Part shown: one piece after another, positions 35,356-44,366 of the stretch
How the letters are laid out: each line of letters opens with the position of its first letter
Numbering within the stretch: the stretch's first letter is position 1
Origin: Crystallibacter sulfonylureivorans_A
GTDB taxonomy: Bacteria > Actinomycetota > Actinomycetes > Actinomycetales > Micrococcaceae
Direction of reading: 5' to 3'
Assembly (NCBI RefSeq): GCF_047607445.1
Contig: NZ_JBLKRT010000010.1
Span: 48,978-112,977, forward strand
Length of the DNA stretch: 64,000 bases
Notes under the pieces: generated by a model
What the model was told of the DNA's origin: nothing
Database searches by the model: none
What the model saw: the letters and a program-made list of their open reading frames with translations, nothing else
Made by a program: the position numbers and the translations under genes

Positions 35356-35367
35356 GCGGACCTACCC
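35284..35367 (-). promoter_or_regulatory. 15-bp inverted repeat that can hide a ribosome site
   Basis: GGGTAGGTCCGCATG (35284-35298) is the exact reverse complement of CATGCGGACCTACCC (35353-35367), with 54 bases between. Read as RNA from the minus strand, the 5' arm contains the Shine-Dalgarno AGGGTAGG and the AUG of the small leader gene; the 3' arm is inside that gene. Folding would block initiation and, through coupling, expression of the mannosyltransferase. It could equally be a protein operator. Confidence 0.6.
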
Positions 35368-35489
35368 TGGAAAGTGCCGGTTCGTCAAGGGGCAAAGGGT
35401 GCAACCGCACAGAGGCAGGCTACCGCCAGCTGCCGCTCTCCCCGGCACGGGCCGAAATCCGCGAAGAAATACCGGCCCACTGAGACTTC

Positions 35490-35563
35490 AGCCTACTGGC
35501 TATGTAGGAAGTGTCAATACCGCTCTGACCTGCGGTTTTGTCCAAAGATGCACGTCAGAGCGG
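35490..35563 (-). promoter_or_regulatory. Promoter of the leader gene/mannosyltransferase, with upstream dyad
   Basis: On the minus strand TTGACA (35512-35517), 16-bp spacer and TAGGCT (35490-35495) predict a start near 35483 and a leader of about 130 nt. Immediately upstream CCGCTCTGAC (35520-35529) and GTCAGAGCGG (35554-35563) form a 10-bp dyad that could be an activator site or the terminator of the amidohydrolase transcript. The rest of the gap is AT-rich (AAATTAAACATTTC at 35589-35602). Confidence 0.6.
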
Positions 35564-35652
35564 GTCTCCTCGCTGCGGAAATGAGCAGAAATTAAACATT
35601 TCATTCAGATTTCCCTCTTTGCGGCCTGGACCGCGCCGCGGCGCTTCCCGCG

Positions 35653-37287
35653 CTAAAGCGCGTCATGGATGGTTATTCCGTTCACCACAGTCCGGACACA
35701 TTCCGGCAACCGACCATTGTCCAGGGACGGAAGCATGGGGGTGCCGGCGCGGGCGTCCGTGCTCCAGGCAGACACCCGCGAGTCCGGCGTCTGGATGGAA
35801 AGCTCATCCGCATCCCAGACGGCGAAGGTGGCGGGTGTCCCCGGGGCCAGCTGCCCCTCCATCGGGTTGCGCTCCCCTGCCGCCCGCCACCCAGCCCGCG
35901 TGTGCGCCAAAAACGCAGCCCGGGCAGACATCTGCTCGTCCCGGTTGTGGTGCTCCAGGCACGCCTTCACGGTCGCCCACGGGCTTTGCTCGGTCACCGG
36001 GGCGTCGGATCCGATGGCTACCGGAACGCCCGCGGTCTGCATCGTGCCCACCGCGTTCATCGCCAGGGCGGCGTCGGCACCAAGACGGGTGGCGTACATC
36101 CCGTCGCTGCCGCCCCAATACGCGTCGAAGAGTGGCTGCATGCTGGCCGTCACGCCATGCTGCAGCAGCCGCTCGAGGGCTCCATCAGGCAGCATCTCCA
36201 CGTGTTCCAAGCGCGGACGGGCGGACCGCACCGTCGCTTGACCGACGCGTTCGGCGGCCAGATCCAGCGCATCCAAGACCCGGAGGAGGGCGGCGTCGCC
36301 GATCACGTGGAAGCCGGCCTGGATGCCTGCCTCAGCAGTCAACTCCAGATGCCGGGCAGCTGGCTCGGTTTCCAGGTACAGCGAACCATGTTCGCCCGGC
36401 CGGTCGGCATAGCCGGCGCTGATGGCCGCGGAGTGGGATCCGATGGAGCCGTCCATGGTCAGGTCGCCGCCGAGCCCCCGCAGGCGCCCGGCAAAGCGTT
36501 CCAGGGTCTCGGTGACCTGTCCGGCCGAGGTCATCAGCTCTCCCCAATACGGCAGGATCCTGGGTCCGGGTTGGGCATCGCTCAGTGCCAGCAGTCCCAG
36601 CAGGTCCTCGGCGGGTCCCAGCTGCGGGGCAGCCATTTCCGTCAGCGCGACGTACCCTCGGGAAGCCGCGTGCTGCAGGGCCTTGCGCTGGAGCTCTTCC
36701 CGACGGCCGGCAGCGGGTGCCTGGACAGCGTGCCGGGCGCGTTCCAGCGCCGGCCCGCTGACGGTGCCGCTGGCGGTCCATCCGGGCACCTCGGCCAGCG
36801 CCAGCCGGGCCGCCAGCGCCGCCGAGACCACTGCTGAATGGACGTCCACCCGGGTCAGGAAGACCTCTGCCCCCGACGCGGCGCGGTCCAGTTCGGCAGC
36901 GCTCGGTGCGCGGTGCTCCGGCCACTGAGTTTCATCCCAGCCGTGTCCCAGCACGGGCCCGGTGTCCTGTCGCGCAGCCGCCGCGACCGCATCGAGCAGT
37001 TCCGCCAGTGAGGCACAAGCGGCCAGATCCAGCGAGGACAGGGCGAGGCCGGTCTGGGTTACGTGGGCATGCGCATCCACGAACCCGGGGGCCACCAGCC
37101 GACCGTCCAGGTCGACGATGCTCATGGTGTTGTCCGCTATGGACGCGGCGGCATGCTCGGATCCGATCCATGCAACGGTGCCGCCGTCAACCAGCATGGC
37201 CGTGGCATATGGGTCGGCCGCGCTGTAGATGCTGCCATTGCGGTACAGCGTGAGACCCGAGGCGGCGGGCAGGGCGGATTTACTCAT
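35653..37287 (-). CDS. YtcJ-like metal-dependent amidohydrolase
   Basis: 544 residues of the amidohydrolase-3 branch. Zinc ligands: DAHAHV (His-x-His) near residue 72, HVIGD near 330, and the GSDAPVT Asp near 440; the early GRLVAPGFVDAHAH marks the beta-sandwich to barrel transition. SIGSHSAAISAGYAD is typical of YtcJ-like proteins. Substrates are unknown, amide or imide bonds being the family rule. ATG start with GAAAGGAT close upstream. It follows helY with a 35-bp gap in the same direction and may be the tail of that operon. Confidence 0.92.
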   Translation of the reverse strand: MSKSALPAASGLTLYRNGSIYSAADPYATAMLVDGGTVAWIGSEHAAASIADNTMSIVDLDGRLVAPGFVDAHAHVTQTGLALSSLDLAACASLAELLDAVAAAARQDTGPVLGHGWDETQWPEHRAPSAAELDRAASGAEVFLTRVDVHSAVVSAALAARLALAEVPGWTASGTVSGPALERARHAVQAPAAGRREELQRKALQHAASRGYVALTEMAAPQLGPAEDLLGLLALSDAQPGPRILPYWGELMTSAGQVTETLERFAGRLRGLGGDLTMDGSIGSHSAAISAGYADRPGEHGSLYLETEPAARHLELTAEAGIQAGFHVIGDAALLRVLDALDLAAERVGQATVRSARPRLEHVEMLPDGALERLLQHGVTASMQPLFDAYWGGSDGMYATRLGADAALAMNAVGTMQTAGVPVAIGSDAPVTEQSPWATVKACLEHHNRDEQMSARAAFLAHTRAGWRAAGERNPMEGQLAPGTPATFAVWDADELSIQTPDSRVSAWSTDARAGTPMLPSLDNGRLPECVRTVVNGITIHDAL

Positions 37288-37322
37288 GGAGATCCTTTCA
37301 GGGGGTACAGCGGCGGGCCGGG

Positions 37323-40142
37323 CTAGTCGGCCACGGCGGCATAGGCAACGACGCCGCGGCGGACCTGGCCGATGGCCTGCCTGCCGCGCGCCGCTAGCTG
37401 TGGATCAATCGCGGGAACCTTGACCAACTGGTCCAGCAGGTCGATCACCTGCTTGGCCCACCGGACAAAGTCGCCGGCAGCCAGGTCAGTTCCCTTGAGG
37501 GCTGTTTGCAGCGAGCGGCCGCTCGCCCACTTGTAGATCGGCCAGACGAGTCCCAGTTCCGGCTCCCCGCTCAGCGGCAAGCGGTGCTGCTCCTCAAGGT
37601 CGGTCAGCTGCGACCACTCGCGCACCGCGATGCTGACCGACGCTTCCATCGCCGGCGAGGGCATCTTGGGCCGAATGCCGGCCTCTTCACGTTTGGCCTG
37701 ATACACCAGGCAGGAGACGAAGGCCGCCAGTTCTGCGGCGCCGAGCCCTGCGAAGGCGTCCTGCTCCAGGCACAGGGCCACCAACAGGTCGCGGTCCCCG
37801 TAGATCCGCCGGAGGCGTTCTCCCGCCGGGCTGATCGCCACGCCGTCGCCACCGGTCTCCAGATAGCCATAGCTGTCCAATACTTGGCAGACGCGGTCGA
37901 AGGTCTTGGCGATGGTGTTGGTCCGGCCTTGGATCTGCGAGACCAGTTGGTCGGTCTCTTTGCGGAGCTTCCACCACCGCTCGGCCCAGCGGGCGTGATC
38001 CTCACGATCGCTGCAGCCGTGGCAGGGATGGGCCTTGAGTTTGCGGCGCAGGTCGTTGATCTGCCGCTCGGCCTGTTGCCCGCCGGGCACCACAAAGTCA
38101 CGGTGTTCGGTCCCGCGACGCGGCGGACGCTTGTCGTGCAGGGCATTGCGCAGCGATGACGCCAGGTCGCGGCGTTCCTTCGGGCTGCGCGCGTTGAAAG
38201 ACTTGGGGATCCGGATGCTGGACAGGACCTCCACCGGGCCCTGGAAATCGTCTACCGAGATGCGCCGGATGTGCTTTTCCTGGGTCAGTACGGTCGGGCG
38301 GGGCTCGCGGGCTGATTCGTCCCGGTCCAGCACCACCGCGTAGCCTAAGCTCCGTCCTGCCGAGATGTCGATGATGTCCCCGCGGCGCAGCCGGTCCAGC
38401 GACGATGCGGCCGCCGAACGCAGATGCCGGGACTGAGTGCGGGAGGCGCGTTTCTCGACGTCGTTCAGTTCCCGGCGCAGCCGCGCGTACTCGGTGAAGT
38501 CGCCCAAATGGCAGCTCATCGCCTGTTCGTAGCCGGCCAGGGATTCTTCCCGGCTGCGCACCTGCTTCGCCAGGCCCACCACCGAACGGTCTGCCTGGAA
38601 CTGCGCGAACGAGCTCTCCAGGATCTCGCGGGCGGGACCGCGGCCGAACTGGGCGATCAGGTTGATGCTCATGTTGTAGGTCGGCCGGAAACTGGAATTC
38701 AGCGGATAGGTGCGCCGCGAAGCCAGGCCGGCCACGGCACCCGGATCGGTGCCGGGCTGCCACAGCACCACGGCGTGGCCCTCAACGTCGATGCCCCGCC
38801 GTCCGGCGCGGCCGGTCAGCTGGGTGTACTCCCCCGCCGTGATGTCGACGTGTGCCTCGCCGTTGAACTTGTCCAGTTTCTCCAGCACCACGGACCGGGC
38901 CGGCATGTTCACTCCCAGCGCCAGCGTCTCGGTAGCGAAGACTGCGCGCACCAACCCGTCGGCAAATAGCTTCTCCACCACTTCCTTGAACGTGGGAAGC
39001 ATGCCGGCGTGGTGGGCCGAAAACCCGCGGGACAAGCCCTCGCGCCAGGTCCAGAAGCCGAGCACGTCCAGATCCTCTTCGGCAATGTCCTGCACGGCTT
39101 CGTCCACCCGGCGGACGATGGCGCCGCGTTCCTTCTCCGTGGTCAGGATCAACCCGGACTCCAGGCACTGCTTCACGGCGGCGTCGCAGCCGTTGCGGGA
39201 GAAAATGAAGGTGATCGCCGGCAGCAGCCCTTCGCTGTCCAGCTTGGCGATCACCTGCGGGCGGCTGGCGCGCCGGATCCGGGTCAACGCCTGCCGGGGA
39301 GGTTCCGGGGCACGCCGTCCCCGCCGTCCGCCGGACCGGCCCCAGTTGACGCTGCGGTTAAGCTTGTGCTCGGCCGAAGCCAGCTTCAGCAACTCAGGGT
39401 TCACTTCATAGGCACGGCTGTTGCCGGCCCCGGATTCCGGCACCGACTCATCGAAGGCGATGTCGCCGGCGAAGAGATCGAACAAATCGGAGCCGACCAT
39501 CACGTGCTGCCACAGCGGCACCGGCCGGTGCTCGGACACCACCACGTCGGTGTCGCCGCGGACGGTATCCAGCCAGGCGCCGAACTCTTCCGCATTGGAT
39601 ACGGTGGCCGACAATGAGACCAGTTGCACGTCGTCGGGAAGGTGGATGATGACTTCTTCCCACACCGCACCACGGAAGCGGTCGGCCAGATAGTGGACCT
39701 CGTCCATCACCACGTAGGCCAGGTCCAGCAATGTGTCGGAGTTGGCGTACAGCATGTTCCGCAGCACCTCGGTGGTCATTACCACGACGTCCGCATGCGG
39801 GTTGACGGAGGTGTCGCCGGTCAGCAGGCCGACGCGTTCCGCTCCGTAGGTGGCGACCAGTTCGTTGTACTTCTGGTTGCTCAGCGCCTTGATCGGCGTG
39901 GTGTAAAAAGCCTTCAAGCCCCGCTGCAGCGCCATGTAGACCGCAAACTCGCCGACGACGGTCTTGCCGGCGCCGGTGGGGGCGGCAACCAACACGCCGC
40001 GCCCGAGCTCAAGCGCTTCGCAAGCTTCGCGCTGGAACGGATCGAGTTCGAATCCGAGAGTCTGGCTGAATGAATACAACCGGGTCTTGGAGAAGGCCAC
40101 CCGTTCGGCGGCTGCCAGATAGCGTTCGGATGGAGAACTCAT
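37323..40142 (-). CDS. helY: DEAD/DEAH RNA helicase of the Ski2/Mtr4 type (HelY)
   Basis: 939 residues. The helicase core has LVAAPTGAGKTVVGEFA (motif I), TTPIKALSNQK (Ia), LLTGDTSVN (Ib), VVMDEVHYLAD (DEVH, II), LSATVSNAEEF (III), FIFSRNGCD (IV) and QLTGRAGRRGIDVEG (VI). A Ski2-like C-terminal region (rRNA-processing arch and DSHCT-like end) follows. It would unwind structured RNA for decay or rRNA processing. ATG 40142 lies six bases after TAGTCT (40149-40154) without a ribosome site, so it may have its own leaderless start although tatC is only 67 bp upstream. The tatA-tatC-helY order is as in mycobacteria. Confidence 0.95.
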   Translation of the reverse strand: MSSPSERYLAAAERVAFSKTRLYSFSQTLGFELDPFQREACEALELGRGVLVAAPTGAGKTVVGEFAVYMALQRGLKAFYTTPIKALSNQKYNELVATYGAERVGLLTGDTSVNPHADVVVMTTEVLRNMLYANSDTLLDLAYVVMDEVHYLADRFRGAVWEEVIIHLPDDVQLVSLSATVSNAEEFGAWLDTVRGDTDVVVSEHRPVPLWQHVMVGSDLFDLFAGDIAFDESVPESGAGNSRAYEVNPELLKLASAEHKLNRSVNWGRSGGRRGRRAPEPPRQALTRIRRASRPQVIAKLDSEGLLPAITFIFSRNGCDAAVKQCLESGLILTTEKERGAIVRRVDEAVQDIAEEDLDVLGFWTWREGLSRGFSAHHAGMLPTFKEVVEKLFADGLVRAVFATETLALGVNMPARSVVLEKLDKFNGEAHVDITAGEYTQLTGRAGRRGIDVEGHAVVLWQPGTDPGAVAGLASRRTYPLNSSFRPTYNMSINLIAQFGRGPAREILESSFAQFQADRSVVGLAKQVRSREESLAGYEQAMSCHLGDFTEYARLRRELNDVEKRASRTQSRHLRSAAASSLDRLRRGDIIDISAGRSLGYAVVLDRDESAREPRPTVLTQEKHIRRISVDDFQGPVEVLSSIRIPKSFNARSPKERRDLASSLRNALHDKRPPRRGTEHRDFVVPGGQQAERQINDLRRKLKAHPCHGCSDREDHARWAERWWKLRKETDQLVSQIQGRTNTIAKTFDRVCQVLDSYGYLETGGDGVAISPAGERLRRIYGDRDLLVALCLEQDAFAGLGAAELAAFVSCLVYQAKREEAGIRPKMPSPAMEASVSIAVREWSQLTDLEEQHRLPLSGEPELGLVWPIYKWASGRSLQTALKGTDLAAGDFVRWAKQVIDLLDQLVKVPAIDPQLAARGRQAIGQVRRGVVAYAAVAD

Positions 40143-40209
40143 ACCAAAAGACTATCCGTTTAAACCACCGTGCCTGAGGGCAGCTCCGGGCTCGACGAGC
40201 CGAAAGCCA

Positions 40210-41106
40210 CTAGCGGGCGCCGTCCGGCTTCCCGTCGTCGGCTTTCAACTGGTCCAGCGGCGTTGCTTTATCCAGCGGCGTGGCCTGGTCCAGGGGCATA
40301 GCCTGGTCGAGCGTGGCTGTGATGTCCGCCTCGCGCGCAGCGCGCCGCTTCTCACGGCGCTTGTCGTTGATCAGGCTGATGCCTGTTGCCACGAAGAACA
40401 GCGCCAATAAGGGTCCGGCCAGGAGGAACATGGACATGGCGTCGGGTCCGGGGGCCGCCATGGCCGCGACCAGGCAGACCACGAACACCACGATCCGCCA
40501 GCTCTTGATCACCCTGCGGCCGGACAACAGACCGGCAAAGTTCAGGCCTACCAGCACCACCGGAAGCAGGAACGCAATCCCGAGCGACAGGAACATCCGC
40601 ATGACGAACGTCAGGTAGTCGGTGGCCAGGATCTGGTTCACGCCGCCTTGTGGGGTGAACATGGTCAGGACCTTCACGATCTCCGGCAGGACAATCCAGC
40701 CGAAGTAGATCCCGAGCAGGAACAGCGGCACGGCGGCGAACATGAAGCCCAGCGTGTAGCGACGTTCCTTGGTCTTGAGCCCGGGCGTGATGAAGCCCCA
40801 GATCTGGTAGATCCACACTGGCGAACTGACCAGCAGGCCCAGGAAAATGGAGACCTGGATTTTCAGGTCAAAGGGCGAGCCGACGCTGCCGTAGTTGATT
40901 TCGGCGCGCCGGCCCTTTTCCGCCGAGATTTCCATCAGCGGCTGCTGGACGGCCACCATGACCGGGTCATAGAGGAACCAGCCGGCAATGGCCCCCAGCA
41001 GGACGGCGATGCCGGCGATGATCAGCCGGTTGCGCAGTTCTTTGAGGTGGGCCTTGAGCGGCATCCGCCCCTCAGGGTTGGCCTTTCGGCCCTTCTTACC
41101 GGCCAC
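40210..41106 (-). CDS. tatC: Sec-independent protein translocase TatC
   Basis: Core receptor of the twin-arginine export system. 298 residues with six membrane helices; MPLKAHLKELRNRLIIAG (the conserved N-terminal HLxELR signal-recognition segment), FVMRMFLSLGIAFLLPVV and the PGPDAMSMFLLAGPL region are clear. The C-terminal 50 residues are charged and contain a repeated TPLD/MPLDQAT unit (about 275-292), probably a disordered tail. It starts five bases after tatA. Confidence 0.97.
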   Translation of the reverse strand: MAGKKGRKANPEGRMPLKAHLKELRNRLIIAGIAVLLGAIAGWFLYDPVMVAVQQPLMEISAEKGRRAEINYGSVGSPFDLKIQVSIFLGLLVSSPVWIYQIWGFITPGLKTKERRYTLGFMFAAVPLFLLGIYFGWIVLPEIVKVLTMFTPQGGVNQILATDYLTFVMRMFLSLGIAFLLPVVLVGLNFAGLLSGRRVIKSWRIVVFVVCLVAAMAAPGPDAMSMFLLAGPLLALFFVATGISLINDKRREKRRAAREADITATLDQAMPLDQATPLDKATPLDQLKADDGKPDGAR

Positions 41107-41111
41107 GGCCC

Positions 41112-41396
41112 TTACTGCTGGTGCGGCGATGGGGATCCACCGTTCGCATTCGGCGCCTGGCCGCGGTTATCAGTGTTGTTGCGCGGTGGGTTGACCACAC
41201 GGCCCTCGACCGGCTCCGAGTCCGCAGCGGAAGCGGACGCGTCGTCGTCCTTCATTTGCTTCACTTCGGACTTGAAGATGCGCATAGACTGACCCACGCT
41301 GCGGGCGAGGCCCGGCAGCTTCGGTGCGCCAAAGAGCAGCAGCACAATGATGACCAGAATAATGATGGTCCAAGGGTTATCGAAGAGTCGTCCCAT
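41112..41396 (-). CDS. tatA: Twin-arginine translocase subunit TatA
   Basis: 94 residues. One N-terminal membrane helix (about 8-22, WTIIILVIIVLLLFGAPKLP), then the amphipathic helix GLARSVGQSMRIFKSEVKQM with the conserved F-G-x-x-K/LP hinge, and an acidic, Asn/Pro-rich tail. It forms the pore of the Tat system with TatC. ATG 41396. The size and the following tatC make the call safe. Confidence 0.96.
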   Translation of the reverse strand: MGRLFDNPWTIIILVIIVLLLFGAPKLPGLARSVGQSMRIFKSEVKQMKDDDASASAADSEPVEGRVVNPPRNNTDNRGQAPNANGGSPSPHQQ

Positions 41397-41438
41397 GCGT
41401 GGTTCCTTTCGTCTCCTACATCTTATGTCATGGCAGGG

Positions 41439-41774
41439 TCAGGAAAGCCGCAGGTCGTGCAGGGACTGCCGCTGCCCGCGGGCCTCCCGGCGGGCCACCC
41501 GACGCTCCCGCCGCTGCTCCCGGCGCTGCTCCTTGCCCAGGGCATATTCCTCCTTGAGCACGGCAGGATCCGCGAAGAGTGCCGGTCGGGGCTGGTGCGG
41601 TTCAGCCACCGGCGGTTCCGACTGCAGGCCACTGGACAGCCGGTCCGCCGCCGACTCGAATTCACGCAAAGTTCGCATGAACTGGCGGAAGATCCGCCAG
41701 CCCAGCAGGCCGATGAAGACCAGTGCCAGCGCACAGAGGGCAACCCACAGAAGAATCCAGAACCAAAGCGGCAT
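41439..41774 (-). CDS. Small membrane protein with basic coiled tail
   Basis: 111 residues: MPLWFWILLWVALCALALVFIGLLGWRIF as one long helix, then RTLREFESAADRLSSGL and a strongly basic, Arg/Glu-rich end (LGKEQRREQRRERRVARREARGQRQ) likely to be helical or to bind nucleic acid or membrane. Conserved in position between pafC/pafBC and tatA in related genera, but no function is known to me. ATG 41774 lies ten bases after the pafBC stop. Confidence 0.7.
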   Translation of the reverse strand: MPLWFWILLWVALCALALVFIGLLGWRIFRQFMRTLREFESAADRLSSGLQSEPPVAEPHQPRPALFADPAVLKEEYALGKEQRREQRRERRVARREARGQRQSLHDLRLS

Positions 41775-41784
41775 GCTGTCTACT

Positions 41785-43782
41785 CTAGCTTCCGCTGCCA
41801 GACGCAGCCGAGCTGTACACGTCCAGCGCCTGCCCCAGCCATTCCTGGCTGCGCTGCACCACGTCGGCCGGCTCCAGCACGACTACTTCGCCGCCGTGCC
41901 TGGCCACCAAGCCGGGCAGCACAGCTGTGGAGGACAAGCGGATTTCGGCCGCCAGCGATCCGTCCTGCAGCACCGCACGGCGTCGGGCGTTGTATTGATC
42001 GGCCAGTTCGGCGAGGCGCTCTGAGATCCGCAACACCACCACCTGGTCGGTCTCCTGCGGCGTGAACAGGCTGTCAGGGAATTCGCTGCTGCGCGCCGCC
42101 GGCGGCTCAAACGACTCACCGGTCTGGGTCAGGGACCGCATCCGGTCTACGCGGAACTGCCGCACGGCCTGCTGCCGGTGGCACCAAGCCTCGGTGTACC
42201 AGTGGCCGTCTACGGCGAAGACCCGCAGTGGATCGATCCGGCGGGACGTGATTTCGTCCCGGGAAGGCACCAGGTAGTCGATCTCCACGCTCTGTCGCGC
42301 GGCCGCAGCCTCCTGCAGGGCGAGCACTTCCGGCGCGCGTTCCTCGGCGGCCAGATCCGCCGCGACGGCGGCGTGCCGGCCGGCAACCCCGCCGGCCGCC
42401 GCCAGCAGTTTGCTGAGTGCGCTGCGCAGGGCCGGCTGCTCCCCTACCCCGGGGACGGTCTCCAGTGCCTGCAGCCCCACCACCAGCGAGAGCGCTTCGT
42501 CGAGGCTCAGCCGCACCGGCTTGTCGATCTCATCGGCATTGCTGATGGAAATCGTGCCGTCCTCCCAGAACGCCTCGATCAACTGGTCCGGACCGTAGCC
42601 GGGGGTCCCGCAGACAAACAGCAGGTTGAGGTCCTTGATCAGCTGGGTAGTGCTGATGCCGAATTTTTGCGCGGTCTCCTCCAGCGGCACCCCGGGGTTT
42701 GCGGTGACGTAGGACACCAGATCCAACAGCCGCGGCAGATGGTCCAGGGAGCCGGACTTCCGTGACGGCCGCGCAGGGTCGTCTTTGAGGGTGTACGACG
42801 GCGGGGCATCGGCTGCGGCGGCCAGGGCGCCTTCCAGCCGGCGGACCACCGCGCCGCGCAGCTCGTCCGGTTCCTGCACCCAGGCGTTGGCGCCGTGCGA
42901 GGCAATTTCCTCGGCGAGGACTTCCACGTCGCCGTAGCCCAGTTCGACCGCGTCCCAGCCTGCAGGCGGCTGAACGGCTTCGACCGCTGAAGCGGCCGCA
43001 CGCAGCGAATTGGCCTTGTCTTCGCGGAGCAGCAGCACCGCGGTGCCATTGTCCTGGGGCGCCTGAAGTTCCGCCAGCACAGCACGCATGGTGAAGCCCT
43101 CCGGAATGCTGTAGGTCCCGGGCAGCTTTTTAACGGTGGAGGTGATTCGGGACAACCGGAAGGTGCGCTGGGCGTCCCGGTCCAGATCCCGGCCGGCGAG
43201 GTACCAGTGGCCGTAGCGGTTGCCCAACCCCCAGGGTTCGACCCGCCGCTGCTGCGGCTGCCCGTCCCGGGGAGACCGGTAATCGAAGGAGACCGGCGTG
43301 TGCTCGAGCACGGCCTTGAGCATGGCTTCGAAAGCCGGTTCCGCGGTTCTGATGCGCGGCTCCACGCCAATCAGCGGGTCGCCCTCGGCCAGCGCCCCTT
43401 GGACGTCCAACCGGCGTACTGCGCGGGCGGCGGCAGACCCCAGCGAGGCCTGCTGCCAGAGGCGCGATGCCAGCGAGAGGACGGCGCTTTCCTGCGGGCT
43501 GAACTGCAGTTCCGGCAGCCGGTATTTGTGCCGGTCGATCCGGTAGCGCAGCCCGCTTTGGTCGTTTTCGTACAGCGTGTCGTCCGGGAACGTCTCCACC
43601 GGGACGCCCATTTCGCGCAGGTCTTCTTTGTCCCGCTCGAACAGGCGGTTGAAGGCATCGTCGCTGGTGGCCTCGCGGTACGGCGGAATCAGCGCGCGCA
43701 GTTCCTCCTTGCTGTAGCCGCGCCGGCGTTCCAACAGCGCGATCAGCAGGTTCAGGAGTCGTTCGGTTTTGGAGGCGGACAT
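41785..43782 (-). CDS. pafBC: Fused PafB-PafC DNA-damage transcription activator
   Basis: 665 residues made of two complete PafB/PafC units in one chain, each an HTH plus WYL domain plus C-terminal WCX domain. Unit one: HTH with TERLLNLLIALLERRRGYSKEELR (about 1-60), WYL with NRYGHWYLAGRDLDRDAQRTFRLSRI (about 185). Unit two: HTH with PRLLDLVSYVTANPGVPLEETAQKFGIS (about 330-385), WYL with DGHWYTEAWCHRQQAVRQFRVDRM. PafBC activates the LexA-independent DNA-damage regulon. Mycobacteria have two genes; the single-chain form is known from Arthrobacter. It lies between the FKBP genes and tatA. Confidence 0.95.
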   Translation of the reverse strand: MSASKTERLLNLLIALLERRRGYSKEELRALIPPYREATSDDAFNRLFERDKEDLREMGVPVETFPDDTLYENDQSGLRYRIDRHKYRLPELQFSPQESAVLSLASRLWQQASLGSAAARAVRRLDVQGALAEGDPLIGVEPRIRTAEPAFEAMLKAVLEHTPVSFDYRSPRDGQPQQRRVEPWGLGNRYGHWYLAGRDLDRDAQRTFRLSRITSTVKKLPGTYSIPEGFTMRAVLAELQAPQDNGTAVLLLREDKANSLRAAASAVEAVQPPAGWDAVELGYGDVEVLAEEIASHGANAWVQEPDELRGAVVRRLEGALAAAADAPPSYTLKDDPARPSRKSGSLDHLPRLLDLVSYVTANPGVPLEETAQKFGISTTQLIKDLNLLFVCGTPGYGPDQLIEAFWEDGTISISNADEIDKPVRLSLDEALSLVVGLQALETVPGVGEQPALRSALSKLLAAAGGVAGRHAAVAADLAAEERAPEVLALQEAAAARQSVEIDYLVPSRDEITSRRIDPLRVFAVDGHWYTEAWCHRQQAVRQFRVDRMRSLTQTGESFEPPAARSSEFPDSLFTPQETDQVVVLRISERLAELADQYNARRRAVLQDGSLAAEIRLSSTAVLPGLVARHGGEVVVLEPADVVQRSQEWLGQALDVYSSAASGSGS

Positions 43783-43895
43783 AGTTGAAACGTTACTGGC
43801 TAGCGGGCATTCGGAACGAAGTTAACCACCAGGAGCGGAGTAACGATGACCTAACGTTCACCGTTGCTCCGCCCCTGTTCAGGCGGTCGGCGGAC

Positions 43896-44291
43896 CTAGC
43901 GGACGCCGAGCAGATCGACCACGAAGATCAGCGACTCGCCCGGCGCAATGGCCGATCCTGCGCCGCGGTCGCCGTAGGCCAGGTGGGCCGGAATCTCCAG
44001 CCGGCGTCGTCCGCCGACCTTCATGCCCAGCAGGCCCCGGTCCCAGCCCTGGATGACCTGCCCGACGCCGACGCGGAAGTCCAGCGGTGCGCCGCGGTTC
44101 CAGGAAGCATCGAATTCCTCGCCGGTGGACCAGGCCACGCCCACGTAGTGCGTGGAGACGGTGTCGCCGGCCTTCGCCTCGGCGCCGTCGCCCACGATGA
44201 TGTCTTCGATCACCAGGTCCTGGGGCGTTTCGGTCCCGGGAAATTCGATTTCAGGCTTGGTGCGGTCATAGTCGCGCTTGCCAAAAGACAT
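43896..44291 (-). CDS. FKBP-type peptidyl-prolyl isomerase
   Basis: 131 residues, a single cytosolic FKBP domain: PQDLVIEDIIVGDGAEAKAGDTVSTHYVGVAWSTGEEFDASWNRGAPLDFRVGVGQVIQGWDRGL, then MKVGGRRRLEIPAHLAYGDRGAG and LIFVVDLLGV. Aromatic pocket residues are kept. The ATG start has GAGAGG about seven bases upstream. It belongs with the lipoprotein FKBP 75 bp upstream, and may assist folding of proteasome or Tat clients. Confidence 0.94.
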   Translation of the reverse strand: MSFGKRDYDRTKPEIEFPGTETPQDLVIEDIIVGDGAEAKAGDTVSTHYVGVAWSTGEEFDASWNRGAPLDFRVGVGQVIQGWDRGLLGMKVGGRRRLEIPAHLAYGDRGAGSAIAPGESLIFVVDLLGVR

Positions 44292-44366
44292 GCTGAACCT
44301 CTCTTGCTTGTGACGTGTATGCAGTGCTGCCGACGGCTACGTTACCGTACCGTCCAGGCTCGGCCA

